Shown here: positions 1 to 5,371 of the stretch, piece by piece
Layout: the number at the start of each line of letters is the position of its first letter
How positions within the stretch are numbered: position 1 is the stretch's first letter
Assembly: GCA_021805275.1 (NCBI GenBank)
Contig: JAJZFQ010000227.1
Span: forward strand, 1 to 10,692
DNA from: Pseudomonadota bacterium
GTDB lineage: Bacteria; Pseudomonadota; Gammaproteobacteria; Steroidobacterales; Steroidobacteraceae
Reading direction: 5' to 3'
Length of the DNA: 10,692 nucleotides
Program-made: the position numbers and the translations under genes
Notes under the pieces: generated by a model
The model's database searches: none
Told to the model about the DNA's origin: nothing
What the model saw: only the letters and a program-made list of their open reading frames with translations

Positions 1-271
1 GACCCCGCTGCTGCACGCGCACCGGGCCGCGCGCGGCGCGCGGCGCCCGCGGCGACATCACCAGCGCCGGCGCGGTTGCGTGCCCGCCGGGCAGAAAATG
101 CACCCGCAGCACGTTGCTGCGCACGAGTGTCAGCTGAAGCGCTCCGCTGGACATCGACACTGTCGCGCCCTCGGGCAGCAGGCTCACCGCGTCGGCAGCG
201 CGGGTGATCGGGAAACTCAACAGTGCGCAAAGCGCGACCGCCGCGGTCAGCGGGCGAAGTCCCAGCGTCAT
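1..271 (-). CDS. Exported glycoside hydrolase, probably GH31 alpha-glucosidase/alpha-xylosidase type (N-terminus only)
   Basis: Only the first 90 codons are visible; the gene continues past the left edge. ATG at 271 is the only sensible start: a G-rich stretch (GAGGGG) lies 11 bases upstream, and the other nearby ATG runs into a stop after four codons. Residues 1-25 form a signal peptide: basic start, hydrophobic core TAAVALCALLSF, and a cleavage site after TRA. The mature start (around LQLTLVRSNVLRVHFLPGG, residues 45-63) resembles the beta-sandwich N-terminal domain that precedes the barrel of GH31 enzymes, where 'LRV-x-[FY]-x-P-x-G' is common. The catalytic domain lies outside the window, so the family call is inference. 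It sits downstream of the halogenase on the same strand and has its own copy of the locus operator 183 bases before its start. A periplasmic alpha-glucosidase would suit the neighbouring TonB receptor and cytoplasmic GH13 enzyme. Another beta-sandwich-bearing hydrolase is possible. Confidence 0.6.
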   Translation of the reverse strand, partial: MTLGLRPLTAAVALCALLSFPITRAADAVSLLPEGATVSMSSGALQLTLVRSNVLRVHFLPGGHATAPALVMSPRAPRAARGPVRVQQRG

Positions 272-418
272 ATTCGTCTCATCCCCTCTGTGAGCTGCCC
301 CTGGCGCCGCAGAACGCAGGTCGCACCGAGCGTCGCCCCCTCACGGCACCGGCAGACCCGCACCCAGCATGCCGTCGTCTCCGAACCCCCTTGACGGGAT
401 CGCGTGCGCGGCCGGGTC

Positions 419-448
419 AGAATGCGTCCGGCGCGGCGAATTTGGCAA
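419..448 (-). promoter_or_regulatory. Possible sigma-70-like promoter for the GH31-like gene
   Basis: On the minus strand a TTGCCA box (448-443) begins five bases after operator copy 1. It is followed at 18 bases by a weak -10-like CATTCT (424-419). A TTGCTT box lies at exactly the same five-base distance after operator copy 2, which is the main reason to take this seriously. The -10 match is poor, so this is tentative. The rest of the 272-492 gap shows no gene and no convincing terminator for the halogenase transcript. Confidence 0.25.
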
Positions 449-453
449 CGCTT

Positions 454-468
454 CGCATACGTATTCAT
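454..468 (-). promoter_or_regulatory. Operator copy 1 (ATGAATACGTATGCG), upstream of the GH31-like gene
   Basis: Read on the minus strand this is ATGAATACGTATGCG, identical over all 15 bases to the copies at 5202-5216 and 5261-5275. The core ATACGTAT is a CG-centred palindrome, as in most LacI-family operators; the flanks (TGA left, GCG right) are not symmetric. It sits only 24 bases past the halogenase stop and points toward the GH31-like gene. That gene can therefore be controlled separately from the receptor-halogenase transcript. Binding by the LacI protein at 7209-8246 is inferred. Confidence 0.75.
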
Positions 469-492
469 CGCGGAACCCACCGCTTCTCGAGA

Positions 493-1998
493 TCACTTCG
501 CGGTGGCGCAATGTTCGGCAATGAACCCCTCGTGGGTACTCATGTGCTCGACCGCGCCGCGAATGAGGACCCGAATGTTGGTGAGGAACTCCGTGCATTG
601 CTCGGGCGACAGATTGTCTGCCGCCGGATGATAGCGGCGCGGCCGCACGCCCTGGCCCGTCATGACCTGCAGCCAGGATTGCTCGGTGAACAATTCTTCG
701 CCCTCGCGGAATATTTGCCCAGTGGCGCCGAACAGCGCGAGCTTGCGCCGGAGTGTGTCGGTCGCCTGGAGCCCGGCGCAATGGCGCCAGAACGGGGTGT
801 CATCGCGCTCGGTAGCGCGGTAGTGCAGGAGGAGGAAATCGCGTACCTGAGCATATTCCTCGTACACCTTGCGGTTGTATTCCTCGAGCACGGCAGAATC
901 GAAGCCGCGGTCCGGAAACAGGGCGAGCAGGCGACTGATGCCCGACTGTGCCAAGTGAATCGCCGTCGACTCCAGCGGCTCGATAAATCCGGCCGCCAGC
1001 CCGACCGCCACGCAATTGCGCACCCAGGTGCGGCGCCGCACGCCGCTCGTAAAACGGATCAGACGGGGCTCGCCGAGCGCGCGTCCTTCGAGGTTCGCCA
1101 GCAGCACCGCCGTCGCCTCGTCATCGTTCATGTATTCGCTGCAGTACACGTGCCCGTTGCCCGTGCGGTGCTGCAGCGGGATGCGCCATTGCCAACCGGC
1201 TGCGCGCGCGTTGGCTTGGGTATAGGGACGCAGCGGTCCGACCGCCTCGCTCTGCACGGCGAGCGCGCGATCGCACGGCAGCCAGGCACGCCAGTCCTCC
1301 AGGTCACTGCCGAGCGCGCGCTCGATCAGCAGCCCGCGGAAGCCCGAACAATCGATGAACAGGTCGCCGCTAACGCGCGCGCCACCCTCGAGCACCACCG
1401 CGTCGATGAATCCATCAGTGCCACGCAGCGTGACGTCAACGATGGTCCCATCGATCCGTCGCACGCCACGCTTCTCGGCATATTGGCGCAACATGTGCCC
1501 ATAGCGGGCCGCATCGAAATGAAATGCATATTTCGGGCCGACGATCGGACTTCGGCCCACGCGCTCGAGCCGCGCCATTCGGTGCGCACGAGCGGCCACC
1601 GCGTTGATCGAATAGGTCCACAGGTCCACCGCCGACGGCTCCGCGCAACTGCGCAGCCAGTAATGCTGGAAGGGCAGCGGGCCGAGCGGCAACCCCACTT
1701 CGCCGAACGCATGCAGATACGAATGACCGACCCGCCACCAATCCTTGAATTCGATGGCGAGCTTGATGGTGCCGGCCGTGGCGCGCAGCATCTGATCCTC
1801 ATCGATGCCGAGGAACGCGTTGACGTTGCGGATCTGCGGGATGGTCGCCTCACCCACGCCCACCGTGCCGATGGTCTCGGACTCAACCAGCAGGATCTCG
1901 AGGCTTGCGCCCATGGCGCGCGCCAGCACCGCTGCCGCAAGCCACCCCGCGGTACCGCCGCCAACCACGACCACACGCTTGATAGGCAACTGGCTCAT
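493..1998 (-). CDS. Flavin-dependent halogenase, tryptophan halogenase (PrnA-like) family
   Basis: Predicted 501-residue FADH2-dependent halogenase. Such enzymes make HOCl or HOBr at the flavin and pass it through a tunnel to an aromatic substrate. Visible motifs: FAD-binding GGGTAGW at residues 13-19; GVGEATIP at 47-54; lysine 79 in GTIKLAIEF, matching the catalytic Lys79 of PrnA in position as well as context; the family signature WQWRIP at 269-274; and FIEPLEST at 338-345 with E343-S344, matching PrnA Glu346-Ser347. All hallmark residues are present, so it should be active. No signal peptide is seen, so it is cytoplasmic and needs a separate flavin reductase, not encoded here. The start is set at ATG 1998, with GGGGAG five bases upstream; an in-frame ATG at 2028 has no ribosome site. 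It lies 109 bp after the TonB receptor, as for many uncharacterised Xanthomonas/Caulobacter relatives and BrvH. Tryptophan as substrate is not implied. Confidence 0.93.
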   Translation of the reverse strand: MSQLPIKRVVVVGGGTAGWLAAAVLARAMGASLEILLVESETIGTVGVGEATIPQIRNVNAFLGIDEDQMLRATAGTIKLAIEFKDWWRVGHSYLHAFGEVGLPLGPLPFQHYWLRSCAEPSAVDLWTYSINAVAARAHRMARLERVGRSPIVGPKYAFHFDAARYGHMLRQYAEKRGVRRIDGTIVDVTLRGTDGFIDAVVLEGGARVSGDLFIDCSGFRGLLIERALGSDLEDWRAWLPCDRALAVQSEAVGPLRPYTQANARAAGWQWRIPLQHRTGNGHVYCSEYMNDDEATAVLLANLEGRALGEPRLIRFTSGVRRRTWVRNCVAVGLAAGFIEPLESTAIHLAQSGISRLLALFPDRGFDSAVLEEYNRKVYEEYAQVRDFLLLHYRATERDDTPFWRHCAGLQATDTLRRKLALFGATGQIFREGEELFTEQSWLQVMTGQGVRPRRYHPAADNLSPEQCTEFLTNIRVLIRGAVEHMSTHEGFIAEHCATAK

Positions 1999-2003
1999 TC
2001 GTG

Positions 2004-2009
2004 CTCCCC
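2004..2009 (-). promoter_or_regulatory. Ribosome-binding site fixing the halogenase start
   Basis: GGGGAG on the minus strand, five bases before ATG 1998. It decides for this start over the in-frame ATG ten codons upstream, which has no comparable site. The choice also puts the catalytic lysine at residue 79, the same number as in PrnA. Confidence 0.7.
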
Positions 2010-2050
2010 GCGCATCGCCGGCCGCCATGTTAGCACCGCCGGATAAGAAT

Positions 2051-2080
2051 GGGCCCCGCCGACTCTCGTCGGCAGGGCCC
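2051..2080 (-). terminator. Strong hairpin with GAGA tetraloop between TonB receptor and halogenase
   Basis: Two 13-base arms, GGGCCCTGCCGAC and GTCGGCGGGGCCC on the minus strand, close a GAGA loop, which is a GNRA-type tetraloop. Twelve pairs are Watson-Crick and one is a U-G wobble; on the plus strand the same position would be a C-A mismatch. The structure therefore fits RNA made from the minus strand. It begins 27 bases after the receptor stop. The following ATTCTTATCC is a poor U-tract, so it may be a leaky terminator or a 3' stabiliser that lowers halogenase expression relative to the receptor, rather than a full stop. Confidence 0.7.
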
Positions 2081-2107
2081 GAGGGGGATGCTCCAATGCG
2101 TCTGTGT

Positions 2108-5044
2108 TTACTGGAACGAGTACGAGAACCCGAGGCTGTAGGTGCGCGGGTACTCCTCCCACGTCAATACCTGGCGCGGATCGTTGTTCTGGTACGTCTG
2201 CATACCCTGCGAGGTGAGATTCGATCCGGTCGCAATCAGCGTCAGACCATTCAGCATGCCACTGCTGAAGGCGTAGCTGACCTGCGCGGCCACCGTGGCC
2301 TGACCTGCAACGATCTGCTCGACACGAGTCGCGCTGATCCCGAACACGCGACCGAGGTAGCTGGAGCGGATACTGTCGGAGACGTTCGCCTGGAAGCCGC
2401 CATACTGGTAGTACAACGTCAAGTTGTCATCCCATTTCGACAGTCCCGACACCGTCACCGGCTGGGTGTTTCCCGGGTAGTACACCGCACTCCAAGAGCG
2501 GTCCACGCTCGCCAGCACGCCGAGTCCGTCCAACCAGCGCGTCAAGTCGCCGAGCGGCAGGTTGGTGGCGATCTGAGCGCCGTAAATGTGACCCGTACCC
2601 TGATTGTTCGGCATCGTCAGAATGCCGTACGTGGTGCCGAGCTGCGCCTGCTGCGCGGACGTCAGGTAGCCCGCAGCGTACTGCGAGAAGTTCGTCAGCG
2701 TCGCCGCATTCGGGTTGATGTAGTTCGACAGATCGATGTAGTACCCCGAGAGCTGCACGTAGCCTTGTCCGCCCGTGGCGCACAGCGAGGAGTTCTTCGC
2801 CTGATTGCCCGTGCAGCTGTAGCCGCCGCGGCTTGAGAAATAGTGCTCCATGCTGAGGTTGTAATTTGTCGCCATCGTCGGCTTCAGCGCCGGATTGCCA
2901 CCGGTTCCGCTGAAGTAGGCGAGGTTCGGATTACTGTTGGTCAACCCCGTGACATTCGTGCTGATGCCGAAGCTCGCACTCATCTCGTCCATGCGCGGAC
3001 GGGACATCGTACGCGCGACGCTCGCTCGGACGTCATTGTTGTCAGGCAGCGAGAACACCAGATTCAGGCTCGGCAGGTAGCGCGTGTAGCTCGTGCCGCC
3101 CATCGTCGGCAGCAGCAGGGTCGTCACCGAGCCGCCGGCGGTCGACCCCGGGGCGACCCGCGATCCCTCCGAGGTCTGGCCGGTGTGCACGAGCTGCACG
3201 CCGAAATTGCCGCGCAAGCCCACCTGATCGCCGAGATTGGTATGGAGGTTGAATTGCAGGAACCCGGTCGTGTCGTTTTCGTTCACGATCCAGTTCGGCG
3301 GCACTGCAATCGAGGAAAGCGAGGTCGGGTATTGCACCAGATTGCCGGTCGTGAGCAGCGAGAACGGGTTGTAGAGCACCTCCGGGCCCACGCCCATGAA
3401 GCCGAGCGCGGCGGTCGTGTTCGACTCGAGTGACGCGGCTGTGATCGGTGCGGTGGTGGTGGCACCGCAGCTGATCAGCAGGCATCCGTTGGCAGCACCC
3501 GGCAGCACCAGGAACGCCTGGGAGATGTCGTAGCTCTTGTTGCGACGACGGCGATCGACACCAAATTCGACACTCGAAATCGGACCCCGATCGAAGTAGT
3601 GAGTGGCGGCCAACTTGAGGTTGGCGATGTAGTCCTCAGTGTGCGGCTGATTGATGAATCCCGCCTGCACCAGATTCGCGCCCGAGCCCCAACCCTGCGG
3701 GTCGGTGAGCACAATGTTGCTACCGTTCAATCCCTGCGAAAGATTGAGGAACAGCTCACCGTTGTTACCCTCGTAGAAGTTGACGTTCGTGCCAGCGAGA
3801 GTCGCCTCGTTGGCCGGGCCGTTGTAGCCGTAGCCGGAGTAGGACTCGAGGAACTGGTCATCCCGCTCGGCACGGCTGTAGCTGCCACCGAGACTCGCCA
3901 CCCAGTTGTCGGCCAGACGCAGATGGTTGTGCCACAGCACGTTGTAGACGCGCGCCTGGTAGTGGTTGTAGTCGTTGCGGATGACGGGATAGACGTTCTG
4001 GAAGGTGCCGCTGGTGTAGAAGCCGTTACTCAGAACTCCCGGGACGATCGTCTCGTTGCTGCCGTAGGCGAGCGGGAACTCCGCGCCCTTGGCTTGCTGA
4101 GTCTCGTTCGTGTTCTCGTAAGTCATATCGAGCGTACTGGTGAAGGCGCGCGAGGGCTGCCACTCGAGGGTAGCGAGGTAGCCGTTGCGCACCAGCAGGT
4201 CCGAGATGTTGTAGTTCTTCGCTCCGCCGATGATCAGGTTAGTGCTATGCGGGACCGTGGCGTATCCCCAGGGCGCCTGGTGCAGGATATGCGAGGGATT
4301 CGACTCCAGGTCTATACCCAGGGTCACACCCAGAGTGTGGTGCAGAAACTGGTCGGCGAACACGCCATTGATATCGTGACCGGAGTTGCTCACGCCGGGA
4401 CCGGGCATGACCTGGTTCGGCTCCATCCACTGGTAATTCGCATTCAGCGTCGCCACCGGCTTCGGTTGCGACAGCGGCCGCATCGTCTTCATATTGACCG
4501 TGCCGGCGATACCCGGGTCGATCATGTCAGCGCTCGGACTGAAGTGCACGATGACGGTGTCGAACCAGCTCGGCGGATACTGATCGAGTTGCACGTCACG
4601 GTTATTCGCGGTGCTCGGCTGAATCGCGCCATCCACCTGCGTGGAAATGAAGTCCGAACTCATGCCGTGGATGGTCAGCTCCTGCGGTCGACCGTTTACG
4701 GTCTGCACCGCGAGGCCGGGCAGGCGTCCCAGAGCATCGGCGATGCTAGTGCCGGGCAGCTGACCGATCTGCTGCGAGGAGACCGCTTCGACGATCGAGT
4801 CGGAGTTCTTCTGGATGGCGATCGAGTTCTGGATGCTGCTGACAAAGCCGTTGACGATGACCTGGTGCAGCAGATCTGCGTTGGCCACCTGCTTGGCGGC
4901 TTTCTTCTTCTGAGCGGTGCTTTGCGCGGTGCTCTGCGGCGCGGCGTGCGCCGTGGCCGGAATGACGGCGGCAACGGCGGCGGCGCCGAAGCATGCGGTG
5001 GCGACCGCCAATTCAAGAATGCTGCGCTTGCGTCTGGTAATCAC
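2108..5044 (-). CDS. TonB-dependent outer-membrane receptor, Xanthomonas/Caulobacter carbohydrate type
   Basis: Predicted 978-residue outer-membrane transporter that uses TonB/ExbBD energy to move its ligand into the periplasm. The signal peptide is residues 1-34: basic MITRRKR, a hydrophobic core, and cleavage after TAHA. A short STAQSTAQ-KKK linker follows, then a TonB-box-like HQVIVNG (60-66). The plug (about 68-190) contains SIVEAVSSQQIGQLPG, ALGRLPGLAV and GIAGTVNMKTMRPL, typical of receptors of this group. The rest is barrel, ending in YSLGFSYSFQ; the last residue is Gln rather than the usual aromatic. Cysteine pairs in NGCLLISC and YSCTGNQAKNSSLC may brace outer loops. GTG 5044 is chosen because it puts the signal peptide at the N-terminus. 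The frame is open to an ATG at 5206, but that ATG lies inside operator copy 2 and would bury the signal peptide. The neighbours suggest an alpha-glucoside ligand; this is inference. Confidence 0.93.
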   Translation of the reverse strand: MITRRKRSILELAVATACFGAAAVAAVIPATAHAAPQSTAQSTAQKKKAAKQVANADLLHQVIVNGFVSSIQNSIAIQKNSDSIVEAVSSQQIGQLPGTSIADALGRLPGLAVQTVNGRPQELTIHGMSSDFISTQVDGAIQPSTANNRDVQLDQYPPSWFDTVIVHFSPSADMIDPGIAGTVNMKTMRPLSQPKPVATLNANYQWMEPNQVMPGPGVSNSGHDINGVFADQFLHHTLGVTLGIDLESNPSHILHQAPWGYATVPHSTNLIIGGAKNYNISDLLVRNGYLATLEWQPSRAFTSTLDMTYENTNETQQAKGAEFPLAYGSNETIVPGVLSNGFYTSGTFQNVYPVIRNDYNHYQARVYNVLWHNHLRLADNWVASLGGSYSRAERDDQFLESYSGYGYNGPANEATLAGTNVNFYEGNNGELFLNLSQGLNGSNIVLTDPQGWGSGANLVQAGFINQPHTEDYIANLKLAATHYFDRGPISSVEFGVDRRRRNKSYDISQAFLVLPGAANGCLLISCGATTTAPITAASLESNTTAALGFMGVGPEVLYNPFSLLTTGNLVQYPTSLSSIAVPPNWIVNENDTTGFLQFNLHTNLGDQVGLRGNFGVQLVHTGQTSEGSRVAPGSTAGGSVTTLLLPTMGGTSYTRYLPSLNLVFSLPDNNDVRASVARTMSRPRMDEMSASFGISTNVTGLTNSNPNLAYFSGTGGNPALKPTMATNYNLSMEHYFSSRGGYSCTGNQAKNSSLCATGGQGYVQLSGYYIDLSNYINPNAATLTNFSQYAAGYLTSAQQAQLGTTYGILTMPNNQGTGHIYGAQIATNLPLGDLTRWLDGLGVLASVDRSWSAVYYPGNTQPVTVSGLSKWDDNLTLYYQYGGFQANVSDSIRSSYLGRVFGISATRVEQIVAGQATVAAQVSYAFSSGMLNGLTLIATGSNLTSQGMQTYQNNDPRQVLTWEEYPRTYSLGFSYSFQ

Positions 5045-5049
5045 GAGAA

Positions 5050-5056
5050 CCCCCCC
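5050..5056 (-). promoter_or_regulatory. G7 tract acting as the receptor's ribosome-binding region
   Basis: Seven consecutive G residues on the minus strand end five bases before the GTG start of the TonB receptor and are the only purine-rich element there. The CCC of CCCTCGGGGGGG just upstream could pair with part of the tract and hide it. Confidence 0.45.
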
Positions 5057-5085
5057 GAGGGCAAAGATGTAGATGTCGACGACCG

Positions 5086-5099
5086 GCCCACTGATGGGC
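5086..5099 (-). other. Small hairpin in the TonB receptor leader
   Basis: On the minus strand GCCCA and TGGGC form a five-pair stem around the loop TCAG, 42 bases before the GTG start. It is perfect but short, and no known riboswitch fold was recognised around it. Confidence 0.3.
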
Positions 5100-5163
5100 T
5101 GCGGTTCGCGACGGTTGCCGGGCACGTACCTGTGACACCGGCGGCCGGCGCAAAGAAACTGTG

Positions 5164-5176
5164 ACGAATGATTCGT
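5164..5176. promoter_or_regulatory. Palindrome ACGAATGATTCGT in the receptor leader
   Basis: The six-base arms ACGAAT and ATTCGT are perfect inverses around one G. The site is 25 bases downstream (in the receptor's direction) of operator copy 2. It could bind a second regulator near the transcription start. It does not match the ATACGTAT operator core, so a different protein would be expected. Confidence 0.35.
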
Positions 5177-5196
5177 AAGCAACACTTTGAAAGCAA

Positions 5197-5232
5197 GCGG
5201 CCGCATACGTATTCATGCGCCGATGCGGCCGC
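5197..5232. repeat. Inverted repeat enclosing operator copy 2
   Basis: GCGGCCGCAT at 5197-5206 and its exact inverse ATGCGGCCGC at 5223-5232 are separated by 16 bases. The pair straddles most of operator copy 2, and each arm contains the eight-base palindrome GCGGCCGC. It could extend the binding site or form a cruciform. It could also be incidental in GC-rich DNA. Confidence 0.4.
5202..5216 (-). promoter_or_regulatory. Operator copy 2 (ATGAATACGTATGCG), upstream of the TonB receptor
   Basis: An exact copy of the 15-base motif, read on the minus strand toward the receptor and 157 bases before its GTG start. It covers the ATG at 5206 that the open frame would otherwise suggest as start. As a DNA-binding site this argues that the frame upstream of GTG 5044 is not translated. 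Its centre is 60 bp from the centre of copy 3. Confidence 0.8.
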
Positions 5233-5260
5233 GCAACGCTGATACACCCATCGCTTTGGT

Positions 5261-5275
5261 ATGAATACGTATGCG
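5261..5275 (+). promoter_or_regulatory. Operator copy 3 (ATGAATACGTATGCG), upstream of the GH13 gene
   Basis: An exact copy of the motif on the plus strand, facing the GH13 gene. The sequence before it (TGGTATGAA, 5257-5265) looks like an extended -10, so a bound repressor could block polymerase here. Its ATG begins a spurious N-terminal extension of the GH13 frame. Confidence 0.8.
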
Positions 5276-5284
5276 AAACTTGCG

Positions 5285-5299
5285 CTGAATACGTATGCG
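5285..5299 (+). promoter_or_regulatory. Operator copy 4 (CTGAATACGTATGCG), upstream of the GH13 gene
   Basis: Differs from the other three only in its first base. It lies 24 bp from copy 3 centre to centre, in the same direction, and shares one more base (A) after the GCG with copy 3. In the GH13 frame the two copies both read as NTYA, which is why the open frame starts with a repeated peptide that is not protein-coding. Confidence 0.75.
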
Positions 5300-5371
5300 A
5301 TGACGGGCGGAGTGGCGCGCAGCGGCGCCGAGCTGTGTCACAGTAGGACGAACGACACGCAATGTACGCAC

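Larger units (their letters stand above)
5045..5371. promoter_or_regulatory. Divergent control region between the TonB receptor and GH13 genes
   Basis: This 327-bp stretch holds no gene that can be supported. It contains three operator copies (listed separately), an inverted repeat around copy 2, and a long receptor leader of about 158 bases between operator copy 2 and GTG 5044. Within the leader there is a small minus-strand hairpin at 5086-5099 (GCCCA-TCAG-TGGGC) and a palindrome at 5164-5176. On the minus strand a TTGCTT box (5196-5191) lies five bases after operator copy 2, but no convincing -10 follows. On the plus strand TGGTATGAA at 5257-5265 could be an extended -10 overlapping operator copy 3, with no clear -35. 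Open frames crossing this region begin inside the operators and are not genes. Confidence 0.7.

Noticed and set aside
27..43. Palindromic GC tract CCGCGCGCGGCGCGCGG
   Set aside because: It lies within the coding frame of the GH31-like gene and encodes an Ala/Pro/Arg-rich run. Composition bias explains it better than a regulatory role.
223..2046. 607-codon plus-strand open frame opposite the halogenase
   Set aside because: It is the antisense of a clearly recognised gene. Its translation is Arg/His/Ala-rich with no family features, as expected in GC-rich DNA.
3599..5164. 521-codon plus-strand open frame opposite the TonB receptor
   Set aside because: It is an antisense shadow of the receptor, rich in Val/Arg/Leu, with no motif and no ribosome site tied to a plausible start.
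5045..5206. N-terminal extension of the TonB receptor to ATG 5206
   Set aside because: The ATG lies within operator copy 2 and the extension would place the signal peptide internally. GTG 5044 fits the export signal.
5261..5371. N-terminal extension of the GH13 enzyme to ATG 5261
   Set aside because: The peptide MNTYA...NTYA is only the translation of two operator copies. Family members start just before WWRGAVIYQIYPRSF.
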